From positions 7,043,079 through 7,105,578 of the forward strand of contig NC_135568.1 of assembly GCF_964340395.1 (NCBI RefSeq): a stretch of 62,500 bases of DNA, read 5' to 3'. Numbering within the stretch: the stretch's first letter is position 1; every line of letters begins with the position of its first letter. Source of the DNA: Glandiceps talaboti (taxonomy: Eukaryota > Hemichordata > Enteropneusta > Spengelidae). The notes beneath the pieces were generated by a model. It was not told where the DNA came from and made no database searches. It saw only the letters and a list, made by a program, of their open reading frames with translations. Of this stretch, positions 14,893-26,204 are shown in pieces. The position numbers and the translations under genes were made by a program.

Positions 14893-14950
14893 GGTGATGA
14901 TGATGATGGTTGTGGTATTGGTGGTGGTGGTGGTGATGATGATGATGATT
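14714..14950. repeat. Trinucleotide repeat (ATG)n/(GTG)n
   Basis: Interspersed ATG and GTG triplets over about 235 bases. The all-methionine/valine and histidine/isoleucine frames on either strand are not proteins. Confidence 0.95.
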
Positions 14951-15599
14951 TGGGATCATCAAAATAACTTTATGTCAAAGACAACAATAACAGTAGGATA
15001 GTAAATCTAAATCAGCGTACATTTTCCGGTTCATTGGTTAGCAGCAGGTTCTCCGTTACAAAGACAACTAGAACGTTATAAATAAGAAGGACATGAACAG
15101 GGGGAGGAAACTGAAGAAAATGTCTTAGATGATGCAAATGATGAAGTCTAAGATAAAGGGGAGGGAGGAGGAGAATGATAGGTATCCGTGGTTACTTTCG
15201 ATATGTACATGGGATGATAAAATCTATCACTACGGTACGATAGACATAAGATGTGTTTTGAATCTCTGCCCTACTGACTTGTAATGTGCTTTCCTCTTGA
15301 CTATTCGCTGAATTTTGATGATAAAACAGAGTAAACCGTTTTATCATGGTGACCTCATTTTTTATCTTGACGTCTCAAATAAGATTAATAAAAAGTAGCA
15401 ATGCTGTCAAATTGGACCGTGAGGGACTGGTCATTTACTCCGACCTGGGGGTGTGTCGGTGGAGTGTTCCATTAGGCCAACAAAACGTCTCTGGCCCTCA
15501 TCTCTCTGTAAACCCAAAACCCCATATCATTTTCACATGCCAAGTTCTTTTCTTCGTGACTCAGAGTCGACTGTTTGACTAAGTCTCGTACATCAAATA

Positions 15600-16030
15600 C
15601 TTTACAGGACAACAACTAATATTTATACACAGAGTTGAAATATTCAAAAAACAATTTAATAGCGTCTTGACAGTAACAGCTTCTGGGAAGCGCTTGAGAA
15701 GGGGATATATCCACCTCTCATGGGCGTCCTAGGGGGTCTCCCTCTAGACGCTCTGGAGTTTTTCTGACCCTATTTAGGCTCTTTCGGGCACTACTTTCCC
15801 AGCTTTACAGGAAAACACCATCGTGCATCAGAACCTACAACTCTCTATACACAGGGGGTTGAAATATTCTTTAAAAGTTAGCTGGCGTCATTACAGCATG
15901 ACGTCTGTGCAAATGATGGTTATGTCATTGGTAGGGGTGTGTTTTTTACTCTCAGAATACTTTAAGACAATTTTAGACTACATAGACTTCAAGGCAATAG
16001 TTTCACAGCTTTGAATGACAACGCTATCTT
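15600..16030. repeat. Degenerate large-unit tandem repeat
   Basis: TTTACAGGA..ACA followed by ..TTGAAATATTC occurs at 15601-15650 and 15807-15870 (period about 215); a third, weaker TGTAAATATTCAAGAAAA is at 16550 beyond the (TA)n element cluster. Confidence 0.5.
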
Positions 16031-16045
16031 ATATTTGCAAATAAT

Positions 16046-16424
<379 letters not shown>

Positions 16425-16426
<2 letters not shown>

Positions 16427-16495
16427 CGCTTTAAAACTATTACGCTCTGCCACTGCGGTATAGAGCACTGTCTTAGCAGATTGATTCTCACCGAG

Positions 16496-16497
<2 letters not shown>
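16425..16497 (-). mobile_element. (TA)n-lodged element, copy B (inverted, short)
   Basis: Reverse orientation of the copy A core (TCTGCCACTGCGGTATAGAG ... CACCGAGTT), bounded by (TA)n. With copy A it makes an inverted pair separated by a TA tract. Confidence 0.7.
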
Positions 16498-16545
<48 letters not shown>

Positions 16546-16550
<5 letters not shown>

Positions 16551-17839
16551 GTAAATATTCAAGAAAAGCTTACTATCATAACGACATTAAAAGGTTGCTG
16601 CATCTACGACAGTAAAATGTTTGATTGTTGGTTGACTAAGTGCCTCACACTCTCTGGGGGTCCAAGGATGTATATCTAGCTACCTAAAAACGTTGGCTGT
16701 CAATATGCCATTATTGACACTAGAGGGAGATAAATTAAGTTTTCATCATGGGCTAAATATTATAGCAAATGCACAATACTTTTAATGGGCCAGTATATGC
16801 ACAGAATTCAAAGTGCGATGCCTCAGTGTCTAAGCGAGGTAACTATAAGGGGAGGGGAGGACCAGGGGAAAGCAATCAAGCCTGTTCTGTTCTATCAAAT
16901 GTGAGCCCCGTGATTCCTTTTTATAAAAGTTTGTCCTGTAAAAGTCTGTCTCGTTTTCCTTTCCCTAAAACATGACGCCCCAATTCAAATTTAAATAAAA
17001 CCCATGGGTTAAACTGTTTTCAGGTACGTGTGAAGAGGTACATAAGTCTCAGAATCAATTTCAAGGACGCCATCCCACCACTGCCACCACATTGATGATT
17101 TCAAAGCCATTGATAGACCTGTTGCTGGTCCGAGAGGCATTGCGCGTCTCTCCATACAATGCCATGTATTGTGTACGCGCTGAGGGGTTTGCACGCGCTA
17201 CCCAGGGGGATGGTAGTCACCTGATAGTACCCTGGGTTCATCTGGAAAATCACTGTCTTTCATTGCTGGCGTTTAGTCTTTCCTGTAACGCTCATAATCA
17301 AAGACATTAACATGTCATTTCCTGATGAAAATGTTATTTCAAATGCACTAAAGACAAAACAATACTAAATGTGACAACACACGCGACGTCATCTCACGCA
17401 ATGCATCTTGGAACCGGAAAATCAACTATTGTTTCCCACAGTGAATTTATTGGCAGAGTGAATTGTTCACCACATACAGACGTGTTCATATAATGTAAAA
17501 TATGATAAGGCGCAATTGATTGCTAACGCTGTGTTGAATTACAAATGTAGAAACCTATTGAGACCTCTGTAGAATATTAAATGATATTTTAAAACCTTTT
17601 GTTCACCTTTAATATACTAACGAAACAGCTTGTGTGACGTATCAAATATATAGGCAGACACGTTTGTAATCAAATGAAGAGTAAACAAATCAGGAAATGC
17701 GAATTATAGATCAAAACTCTGTACAAAAACACTTTACAAAAATTGCATTATGAGATTGAAAGTTACGTTTACTTTGTTAACAAGCCCATGGTAAGTAGAT
17801 GATAATTAGATTATCGACTTTAATAACGGGAATATTTGA
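16546..17839. other. No gene recognised
   Basis: Contains repeat R3 and a short inverted pair TGTCAATA/TATTGACA near 16697-16720; otherwise unremarkable. Confidence 0.55.
17020..17175. repeat. Dispersed repeat R3, copy 1
   Basis: On the minus strand, GGTGGCAGTGGTGGGATGG and flanking sequence match 24540-24640 in plus orientation (GGTGGCAGCGGTGGGATAGG, then CATTGAGTCCCAGACT against AATTGATTCTGAGACT). Confidence 0.5.
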
Positions 17840-19249
17840 TGTTTAATTAACTGTTCTCTCAACAATGGTATTTTTCCAAGTCTTCTTAAGATTGCCAAGG
17901 TAATACCTATTTATAAAAAAGGTTCGCCATGCGATGTTGGCAATTATCGCCCCATTTCAATTTTGCCCGTAATCAGTAAAGTGTTTGAATCTATTGTCAA
18001 TCATCAACTTGTTAAATATCTTGAAAAATACAACATCCTCATCAAAACTCAGTTTGGTTTCAGGAAAAAACACAGTACTAAGCTTGCCCTGGTTGACCTG
18101 ATCACTGGTATTGCTAATAAGCTGGACAATGGTTATCTGACATGTGGTATTTTCATTGATTTGCGGAAAGCCTTTGACACAATAGACCATAGTATTCTTC
18201 TTCAGAAACTGAGTCACTATGGTGTCAGAGGCTTGCCTTTACTTTGGTTTAAAAGTTATCTCTCCCAGCGTAAGCAGTGTGTCTGTATAAATAATGTTAC
18301 CTCGCCATATAGCGAAATACAATGTGGAGTACCACAAGGCTCAATTTTAGGCCCCCTTCTCTTTCTGATTTACATCAATGATATTGTGAACGCTACTGAT
18401 GCATTTGAATTTCGATTATTTGCCGACGACACAAACTTGTTTCAATTTATCAACAATCCCTCAAATATAATTCAGCTTGATCAACTCCATTTCGACTTCA
18501 GGAAAGTATGTGACTGGTGCGACGCCAATAGGCTCACTATCAATGTAGAAAAAACTAATTTCATGATTATTAAGACTTCGCAAAGATTGGTGAAAATGGA
18601 GGGAAGTCTGGGCATCAATGGCTCACAAATTTCACAAGTAACGTCAACCAATTATCTTGGCGTGTGTTTAGATCAAAATATGCTTTGGACATCACACATT
18701 GAAAAAGTTAGGAAAGTAATTTCTCCAATTATTGGCATAATTTCCAAAATTCGCTATTACGTACCTAAATCTACTCTTCTTCTGTTGTATAACTCTATGA
18801 TCTTGCCCCATATCTCATATTGTATAGAGATATGGGGCAATACATACAATACATTTCTCAAGCCTATCTTAAACCTTCAAAAGAAAGTTATTCGCTTTAT
18901 AACTTTTTCAAATATTGATGCTCCCTCCTCCCCTCTTTTTCAGCAACTAGGAATTCTAAATGTCCACCAGCAATGCAAATTTAATACTTCTTTATTTATT
19001 TTTGATTTGAGGGCCGGTCACTTCCCGCAAACAGTTAACGACTACTTTAACACACCACCAAATACGTATCACACTCGGAATACAGCGAGAGATAACTTTT
19101 ACATTCCAAAAGTAAATCTTACTTTGACGCAACGCAATTTTCAGTATGCAGCTGCAAAACATTGGAACTCCTTACCTGAAGAATTGAAAAAAATACAATC
19201 CAGGACTACTTTTAAATCTCAGTTAAAACAGTATTTGTTACAAAATTAA
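17840..19249 (+). pseudogene. LINE reverse transcriptase, N-terminally truncated
   Basis: About 469 residues. RT motifs in order: SLNNGIFPSLLKIAKVIPIY and KKG, GNYRPISILPVISKVFE, FGFRKKHST, palm motif A FIDLRKAFDTIDH, motif B CGVPQGSILGPLLFLIYIND, catalytic motif C FADDTNLF, thumb-side NRLTINVEKTNFM and YLGVCLD, then the typical LINE end (SYCIEIWGN; AAKHWNSLPEEL). All three catalytic aspartates are present. Coding similarity begins upstream of the first ATG (17963), which is only an internal methionine. The element lacks its endonuclease, so it is listed as a broken gene. Confidence 0.92.
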
Positions 19250-19394
19250 TTCAGCTTTTTCTACCTTACATTGCATTTAATGCCAGTTATATATTTTTTG
19301 ATGAACGCGTTTTGTTTGTTTTTTGTTTGTTTTTGTTTTAATTTCAAATTTGTTTTTGTTTTTGCTTTGATTATTTTGTTTAATCAATTGTAGT

Positions 19395-19446
19395 ATGGGC
19401 CACAAACTTGACTAGTTTGTTTCAAACTATTTTTGTGGTCCAGCCA
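19395..19446 (+). other. Stem-loop in LINE 3' UTR
   Basis: TGGGCCACAAA pairs with TTTGTGGTCCAGCCA (with bulges), enclosing an inner TAGTTTG/CAAACTA hairpin with a three-base loop (19413-19429). Such 3' structures can be the template-recognition site for LINE reverse transcription; here that role is inferred. Confidence 0.6.
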
Positions 19447-20271
19447 TAAACTCTGTATTCATCCATCAGTTTATGTGTAATATTTATTCCACTGTCTTTT
19501 TTACTTTTTCTCTTTTGTTATATTGATATGATTTTGAGTTTGTGGCAAATAAAATACTATATTGATATTGATATGTTTCCTGAAAATGATAACGTGATCA
19601 AATGTGACATAACATCCCATATATGGCTGATATCCTGTCATATAAACATTTACCGTAGAAAGATTTGAATATCGTTAATATTTACTATCATTGGAGCTTT
19701 ACTGTTGAAATAAGTTTTGTAAGTAAATTTATTATTATCAATGCTTTTCAAAGGTGATCTTTAATGTTTCATAATATTTCAAACCTTTTAATTTACTTAA
19801 TTCAGATACTAATTTGTTCTTCTAAGCTTCGAACCAAAGACCATATATAATGGTTCGCTCTCAGTGAGGGATCCATCGGATATCAACATAACTGAAAAGC
19901 AGGAAATATCATTAGGTTTTGAAAGTTTGCAATTATATATTCATTGACTGGTTTATAGCAAAAGTGTGAATGTTGAATACCAAAAACCAAATGTCTTAAT
20001 GTATGTGATATAATCTTGCAGTAAATCGTCTCTTACTGTTCCTGAAATAAACCTCCCCTCCCCTTCACTACAATGCGATATTCTCTGTTTAAATCGTTAT
20101 TAGAAACATATGCATGCATAAACTATGAGAATAATTTAAATGGAATTACTCCATGCCACATCAGCATATGCTATCATATCAATATTAACTTGCGACAACA
20201 CCTATTCCTTTGCAACGACATCCAAAATTGGCTTTTAATTTCGACCTTTCGCCGACAAATTTGGAACAAAA

Positions 20272-20444
20272 ATGACTGTACTAAGATTCTGTATCGAGAA
20301 GAAAACCACGTTTGCAATGTTGGCAGCAATCGTATCCGTTTTTCTTGTCTACGGAATCGTGCATTTAAAAGACGCTGACAAAATGACTTTTCAAGTACCA
20401 CTAACAGTACCACTAACAGTACCACTAACAGATATAAAAGAACG
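20272..20444 (+). CDS. Sulfotransferase exon 1: cytoplasmic tail, membrane anchor and VPLT stem
   Basis: The frame starting at ATG 20272 encodes MTVLRFCIEKK, a hydrophobic helix and a stem ending DIKER, the last codon being completed by exon 2. A different frame (20073-20378) is open here but makes no membrane anchor and does not splice in phase. The stem repeat V-P-L-T comes from a perfect 12-base tandem repeat at 20395-20430. Confidence 0.82.
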
Positions 20445-22567
20445 GTGAGTATTTTCTCTCATTGGGGGAAATACCTACTTTTTGTGAAAAATAACATTAT
20501 GACATAGACAGTGTTATCGATAGTTACAGTGCAGGTCCGTGTCGATTTAATAAGTTTAGCAAATTGCTCCACAGTGAAGTTGTTACAGAACCAGTCTTTG
20601 AATAGAAAGGCAATATATTCGATACCAAGTCCAGGTATAGACGACATTTTACACACACTTTACTGGAGAACACTCCAACTAAAACATAAAGTCTTTAGAC
20701 GCAATTCTGAGGAAATCCCTGTCATTACATGAACAACGCACGAGTTGGATGGTTGGTAAAAAGTGACACGTCACGGCTACATGAATCGTTGTAAACACTA
20801 TACTTGATTAGTTTAGCCATGGTTTTTATGTAAAGTAAGTAAAAACCGTCTAAACTCAGCCTGTGTCCCTTTAAAGCTGATGGAGCTGCAAATGGAATAT
20901 TTTAAAATCCGCGACTATTTTGTTAACGTGATGACTTATTCGTAATAGCATACACCTTAAACAGTATCGGATCACCTGTGAGTAAATGTATTTGTGTAAC
21001 AGCACACGTTTTATGGTGCAATATATCCAATCAAATTGAGTGTCGTTCGCATCCAAAATCAACGCTCCCAATCAAGTACAATTTCAAGTTATTACTATAA
21101 TAATCACCGATAAGATAGACCTCCATTACTTAAGTGTAACTTTCTTTTCAGACTTTGACCTTTACACTTGACTTTGATATTCAGCTTCAATTATCAGCAT
21201 CCATTTGTTACCGTGCACCGGTTTAATTTATCAATACTGTGTAGTTCTTTAAGTATATAAAGACATCTCCAAGAAGTCCAGTGAGGGCCATCCCTTATGG
21301 ATTCACTGTTAATGCAGGAGGAAACCGGAGTACCCGGGGAAAACCTGCGTTATTCTGCTTACTTACAGAATTGGAAATTTAATCAAACCCTGTTTGAACC
21401 CCAACAGTGGCAAGAGGCAAGTGGTTTAACCACTCGGCCATCGACAACCATAAAATCATGTCCCCATTCAGTCACATTTGTGAGGGACTGTGACTTCTAC
21501 GAAAACTTGCCCATGATGGTATTCCCTGACATTTTATTAGAAATGCCACTTTTGTTTGTTTTTTCAGGGGACAAATAGCTACAGAGAAACTTGTACGTAA
21601 CTTCGGCTTTAAATGGCTGGTAAAGGGTACAAATGTTCTTCCAAATTACTTCACAAGACCTTACGATGCAAAAACGTCGACAAGGCAACCCCCAGACGAG
21701 GACTATGTGAATGGCACGATTGTTTTTGTACATAATCAGAAGTCAGGAGGAACAACTGCCAAGACGTGTCTCAAACGAGTAATACAGCTCGTGTATGGAC
21801 TTACATCAAGGGGGGTTACCAATGGCAATGCTGGGTTTGTTTACACGGAGATGGGAGAAGGTGGCTTCGACCAAATTCTCACGAAAGCATTTTCTGGAGG
21901 AGTATCATTTGGTGTCTGCAGTTACACTAAGCAGCCTTGTTCTTATTTTACAGTTTTAAGAGATCCTTATGAACGACTCATCTCCTCATATAACCTTTGC
22001 CAGAGGTCAGGGAGTCCGCAATGCCAAATCAAAAGTGCGAAAGAATTATCAGTGAAAGAATGGGCCTTGCATCAAGGAAGTTTTTTCTTTCGACAGATAC
22101 GTGCAAATCCAGAGTTTTTCACTCCTAAGTACCAAGAACGCATTGATCAACTCAGGGGCTCAGATCCTGACCGTCGTCTTCCGCCATGGTGGAAGAATGA
22201 ACTGATGTTGAATGATCTTATGTCCCGTGAACATAAAGCGGTTGTTCTGGACTATGTATTGGATAACTTAGAGTCATGGTTTGCAGTTATTGGGTTGACG
22301 AAAGAATATGACATGAACTTTCGATTATTGGAACACGCATACAAACTACCATTTACCACCGAATGTGAATCACTGACCAAAAACCAGCGGAATTACAAGA
22401 TCGATGATGCTGCCACAAAAGAGGAGATAGTAAAGAAATTGCGTGAAGAATTAGCCTCTGATAATGACGTGAATGAAGTTTTACAGTATGATATCGAGAT
22501 TTACAGGAAGGCGGAGGACATATTTAGAAAACAGGTGTCAGCTTATGAAAAAGAAACGATGAAATGA
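20272..22567 (+). CDS. Type II membrane carbohydrate sulfotransferase (HS6ST/Sulfotransfer_2-like), two exons
   Basis: Exon 1 is 20272-20444 (donor ACG|GTGAGT) and exon 2 is 21568-22567 (acceptor GTTTTTTCAG); phase 2 joins cleanly, giving about 390 residues and a TGA stop. Residues 1-11 are a short basic tail, 12-32 one membrane helix (TTFAMLAAIVSVFLVYGIVHL, shown without its last two residues: AMLAAIVSVFLVYGIV), then a stem with VPLT three times (42-53). The PAPS 5'-phosphosulfate loop is FVHNQKSGGTT (111-121), like FxHxQKTGGTT of heparan 6-O-sulfotransferases; the 3'-phosphate site is TVLRDPYERLISSY (186-199). Known for the family: transfer of sulfate from PAPS to glycans in the Golgi lumen. 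The acceptor sugar cannot be told. ATTAAA at 22629 may be the polyadenylation signal. A start inside exon 2 would lose the anchor, so I chose the ATG at 20272. Confidence 0.87.
20395..20430 (+). repeat. In-frame 12-bp tandem repeat coding VPLT x3
   Basis: GTACCACTAACA is repeated three times without change, inside the stem region of the sulfotransferase. Confidence 0.95.
20870..21070. repeat. Dispersed repeat R2, copy 1 (sulfotransferase intron)
   Basis: About 200 bases similar to 26815-27003 (shared ATTTTGTTA, ACTTAT..GTAATA, ATCACCTGT, AAAAT..GCGC/GCTCCC order). The similarity is visible over the whole stretch but is diverged. Confidence 0.6.
21290..21450 (-). mobile_element. tRNA-derived SINE in the sulfotransferase intron
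   Basis: On the minus strand there is a perfect pol III box A (TGGCCGAGTGG, 21430-21440) and, 40 bases later, a box B-like GGTTCAAAC (21392-21400), in a context resembling tRNA-Ser or tRNA-Leu. Downstream is a GC-rich core with CCCCGGGTACTCCGGTTTCC (within 21318-21347), a central motif I associate with SINE families widespread in aquatic animals. The copy is antisense to the gene and ends about 117 bases before exon 2. Exact ends and target-site duplication were not determined. Confidence 0.75.
21568..22567 (+). CDS. Sulfotransferase exon 2: luminal catalytic domain
   Basis: A single exon encodes the whole catalytic domain. Both PAPS-binding motifs are present and the frame is uninterrupted. 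Coding begins before the first in-frame ATG: the spliced residues GQIATEKLVRNFGF and NYFTRPYD precede the P-loop. The C-terminus is charged and helical (KKLREELASDND, EIYRKAEDIFRKQ). A cysteine pair near YNLCQRSGSPQC could form a local disulfide. Confidence 0.88.
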
Positions 22568-22628
22568 AGCACTAACAGATAATTATAACATATTCAGAAA
22601 CAACTGTGTTGGAATGGGTCGGTAAAAG

Positions 22629-22634
22629 ATTAAA
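22629..22634 (+). promoter_or_regulatory. Possible polyadenylation signal of the sulfotransferase gene
   Basis: ATTAAA, 62 bases after the stop codon. Confidence 0.35.
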
Positions 22635-23337
22635 GCAGTTTAATAGCATGAAAAAAAGATAGATCAGGGATTAATATGATACACAAATAGGCCTTTCCAA
22701 ACTTTGCCATGGTGGCGCTCTACTTCCTGTCTGTGTGTACCTTGGGGGTATACATAGTATAGGTTACTCAGGTAATCTGAGAGCACTGCTGCTTCGATTC
22801 CTCGGTGTCTGTGTGAACAATACGAAAAACATCCCTGGTTTACATTCCTACAGAATACCAAGGGACAAAGCTCTTAAGAAACGGTACTTTGAGATGATGA
22901 TACTCTCAATATCAGTGAGGGCGCTGTATTCTCAATTTTCTGTTTGCAGTCTGGAATGGCCTATCGTGTGTTGAAATGGGTTTTATTCCTGCCTTCCATG
23001 TTAGGGAATTTACAGTAATATAATATTGAAAGTTTTCTAAACTCTTTTTCCGTTATCATTTGTTCAAATGGACAAGGTAGAAAATAGAACACATGGTAGA
23101 TAGTTCTGTTCATGAATTAAGACAGGCTACTGACTATATAATATTTTCTTGCTAATTAGGCAAAATATCTTACTAATATACTGTAATAGTGAATTGGTTA
23201 TTTGATTGTGAAATACTCGTATATGTTTTTAGGTGTGAATGGCTTCATTAATAAGATATAATGACGCTGTCTGTCTGTCTCTGTCCCCCTGTCTCTCTCA
23301 CTCACACGCACGTACACACAGACATGTCACGTTTTAA

Positions 23338-23364
23338 TTGAAATGAAATGAAATGAAATGAAAT
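23338..23364. repeat. (GAAAT)n microsatellite
   Basis: Five GAAAT units. Confidence 0.9.
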
Positions 23365-24075
23365 GTATTATGTAACATGTGGACACCACATGAATGGTGT
23401 TCTAATCTATCTTATCAATCTTTCGCATTATAATTTGTATAATATTCATTTAATTAAAAAACTGGTCTGCAAGACCTGAAGCCTGTACACCTAAATCCTT
23501 CTAGTCTACGTTTAGTTTTCAATTTCGCTCGATAACCCCTAGTCTATAGGCTTTAAAGCCACACCCTGGCACACCTGTAGCGCTCAAAATACTAACAGTG
23601 ATGGTATACATCATAACATTTGCAATTTGGCAAACAAATGTAGGATCGTAAGTTCAGACTTCTGATTCAAGTCATGTTTGACCAATCACTATGACCTGTG
23701 AAGACTACATACATGCTAAAATTCTACGTAATTTTACGCTCCACAGATCCGTAAATGTAGCCCCCACTACTTCGAAATATGAATCTGAGGCTAACTTGAT
23801 ACTTGGTCACTCAACCCCACATCATGTCAACCAGTTGATCTGAAATGTTTGAAAATCTATTCCGTATTAAAATGTATTCGAGGATTTGAAAGTATCCCCC
23901 AAAACATTGTCACAGTTGTTGAGGTCAATGAACTTTATTTTGACATATCAGACAGAAAGCACATATATATGTATTTTGAGTAAATATAATATGTGGTGTT
24001 GCATAACACACAGACGAATATGTGTGTTTGGGCGCTGTATATCTTCTTAATGATACAACAAACCATAGCAATATT

Positions 24076-24162
24076 AAATTAGAGGTGGGGTGGGGTGTGG
24101 GTGTGGTGAAAGGGATGGTCACATTTTACAAATTGGTTGTGGGGTGGGGGTGGGGGTGGGTC
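24076..24162 (+). other. G-quadruplex-prone G-rich segment
   Basis: GGTGGGGTGGGGTGTGGG near 24081 and GGGGTGGGGGTGGGGGTGGG at 24141-24160, both fitting four G3+ runs with one- to three-base loops. Confidence 0.85.
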
Positions 24163-24509
24163 TATATTTAAGAAAATGAAATCAATTGATGGTCATATTT
24201 TACTCTGACTAATTGTGGTGTCTATGCACTGTTTTGTGATTTTGGCATCCCATCATGGTTTTTGCGTTCCCATCCCCAAATACCACCATTACCACATCCC
24301 ACTTCTACCAGTGTTGCTCCATAATATCAGGTCATATCATATCAATGAAATTAAAATGCATTGAATCAATTGTTAATTTCAAAGGGGATGAGATGTTGGG
24401 GATAATGTTGTAAGTGGTGCGGTAATGTTGACCTCCTCCAAGCAATGTGGACTGAGCATCCAACTAGTACTTGCGGATCTTGCCTTCTGCTCTGCCAATC
24501 CCAAGTCGC

Positions 24510-24640
24510 AGGAATCACACAAATTCACAAAAAAACAATGCCATTAAAATTATCGATACGGTGGCAGCGGTGGGATAGGGTTATTACCATTGAGTCCCAG
24601 ACTCGGGTCCTTTTTAATTTCTTAAAGCAATTTAACACAA
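24510..24640. repeat. Dispersed repeat R3, copy 2
   Basis: Partner of the 17.02-17.18 kb repeat in opposite orientation; the overlapping open frame is not convincing as a gene. Confidence 0.5.
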
Positions 24641-24956
24641 GTTTTATTTTTTTAATATGTGAACATGGGAGAGGGTCCGGCTTTGGATCATGGAAATTAA
24701 GGGAAAGCCGATTTTTAGAAAGCGGAACCGACAGACCGTACTTGATTTCCCCCGGCCATTCCCCTTGTAATAAATTACTGAAGGCTCCCTTTATACAATA
24801 GCGACGCTAGCACGAAGATAATGCAGTCGGGTGTAGACACGGGCCCGTGGTGTAGAGGGAGAGAATTCACTCATGTTGTTCAGTTGTACTCACCTTGGGC
24901 ACTAACAGTGTAGGCATTCAGATCGCTCAGAACCCCCTTCCCCCACCTATAGTTAT

Positions 24957-25556
24957 ACATACATACATACATACATACATACATACATACATACATACAT
25001 ACATGCATGCATGCATGCATACATACATGCATACATGCATACATACATACATACATACATACATACACACATACATACATACATACATACATACATACAT
25101 ACATACATACATACATACACACATACACACACATACACACATACATACACACATACACACATACATACATACATACATACATACATACATACATACACAC
25201 ATACACACATACACATACATACATACATACATACACACATACATACATACATACATACATACATACATACATACATACATACACACACATACACACATAC
25301 ACATACATACATACATACATACACACATACACATACATACACACATACACATACATACACACATACATACATACATACATACATACATACATACATACAT
25401 ACATACACACATACATACATACACACATACACATACATACATACATACATACACACATACACACATACACATACATACATACATACATACACACATACAT
25501 ACATACATACATACATACATACATACATACATACATACATACATACATACATACAC

Positions 25557-25585
<29 letters not shown>
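24957..25585. repeat. Large (CATA)n/(CACA)n/(CATG)n microsatellite
   Basis: About 630 bases of CATA with interspersed CACA and, near the left end, CATG units. All six frames look open as a result. Confidence 0.98.
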
Positions 25586-25587
<2 letters not shown>

Positions 25588-25771
25588 CTTTTCAACACTT
25601 GCATTGGGAAGAAACATGGAAAGGAAACCAAAAAGTGACAAGTTGAAACGTTTAGTAAGTACAGCTATATATCAATTGATACCTTTATTATGCATCCCAT
25701 AACCCTTAATTCCATATATCTATTCACACTAATCATATAATTGTGAAATGTCAATCATTGAAATATACTTG

Positions 25772-25804
25772 GTGGTGGTGGTGGTGGTGGTGGTGGTGGT
25801 GGTG
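25772..25804. repeat. (GGT)n microsatellite
   Basis: Eleven GGT units. Confidence 0.95.
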
Positions 25805-26157
25805 TCATTAATTAAATACTAATGGTTTGGTGTCTCATATAACGTATGTGAACCGTGTATCTCATTTGCATCAAAGTTGATAATTTAAATAACTATTATA
25901 TTGACCATAAATATTAGTGTTTTGTGATTGTCATGCGATAGATGGTCTGACAACTGATTGCTGTGTATGTTGCACTTGACCACATCTGAAACCGAGGAGC
26001 CGCTAAATGCTACGGTTATAATCATCTCTGAAGGCACACCTCAGTGTGTGGGCAGGATACAAGGCATGCCATTGAAGAAAGAAAACTTGTTTAAAAAACA
26101 ATTATTTTGGAAACATTCTGAACAGAAATAATTAAAACTTAGCCTTATGAAATGGGA

Positions 26158-26204
26158 AAATAAACAAATAAATAGATAAATAAATAAATAAATAAATAAA
26201 TAAA
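26158..26204. repeat. (AAAT)n microsatellite
   Basis: Imperfect AAAT units ending AATAAATAAATAAAG. Confidence 0.9.

Larger units (their letters stand above)
17840..19575 (+). mobile_element. 5'-truncated non-LTR retrotransposon (LINE, jockey/CR1-type)
   Basis: An open frame from 17840 (after an in-frame TGA) to 19249 encodes the reverse-transcriptase half of a LINE protein. It is followed by a 3' UTR of about 300 bases with a stem-loop (19395-19446), AATAAA at 19548 and a tail of TTGATA-like repeats near 19555-19575. The endonuclease half is missing, so this is a dead-on-arrival copy, but the remaining frame is unbroken, suggesting a fairly young insertion. Clade assignment (jockey, CR1, L2 or Crack-like) needs a phylogeny. 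Confidence 0.9.
22640..24956. other. No gene recognised between the sulfotransferase and the CATA array
   Basis: Apart from the G-rich segment and R3 there is only unassigned sequence. Confidence 0.55.

Noticed and set aside
20073-20378. Plus-strand frame of 101 codons before the sulfotransferase
   Set aside because: The overlapping frame from ATG 20272 gives a membrane anchor and splices in phase; this one does neither.
24841-24880. tRNA-like GCCCGTGGTGTAGAGGGAGA
   Set aside because: A box A-like sequence is present but no box B at a suitable distance and no cloverleaf.
24880-25702. Long open frames of 200-250 codons on both strands (CMYV/THIY repeats)
   Set aside because: They are translations of the (CATA)n array, open in every frame because its units contain no stop in these phases.
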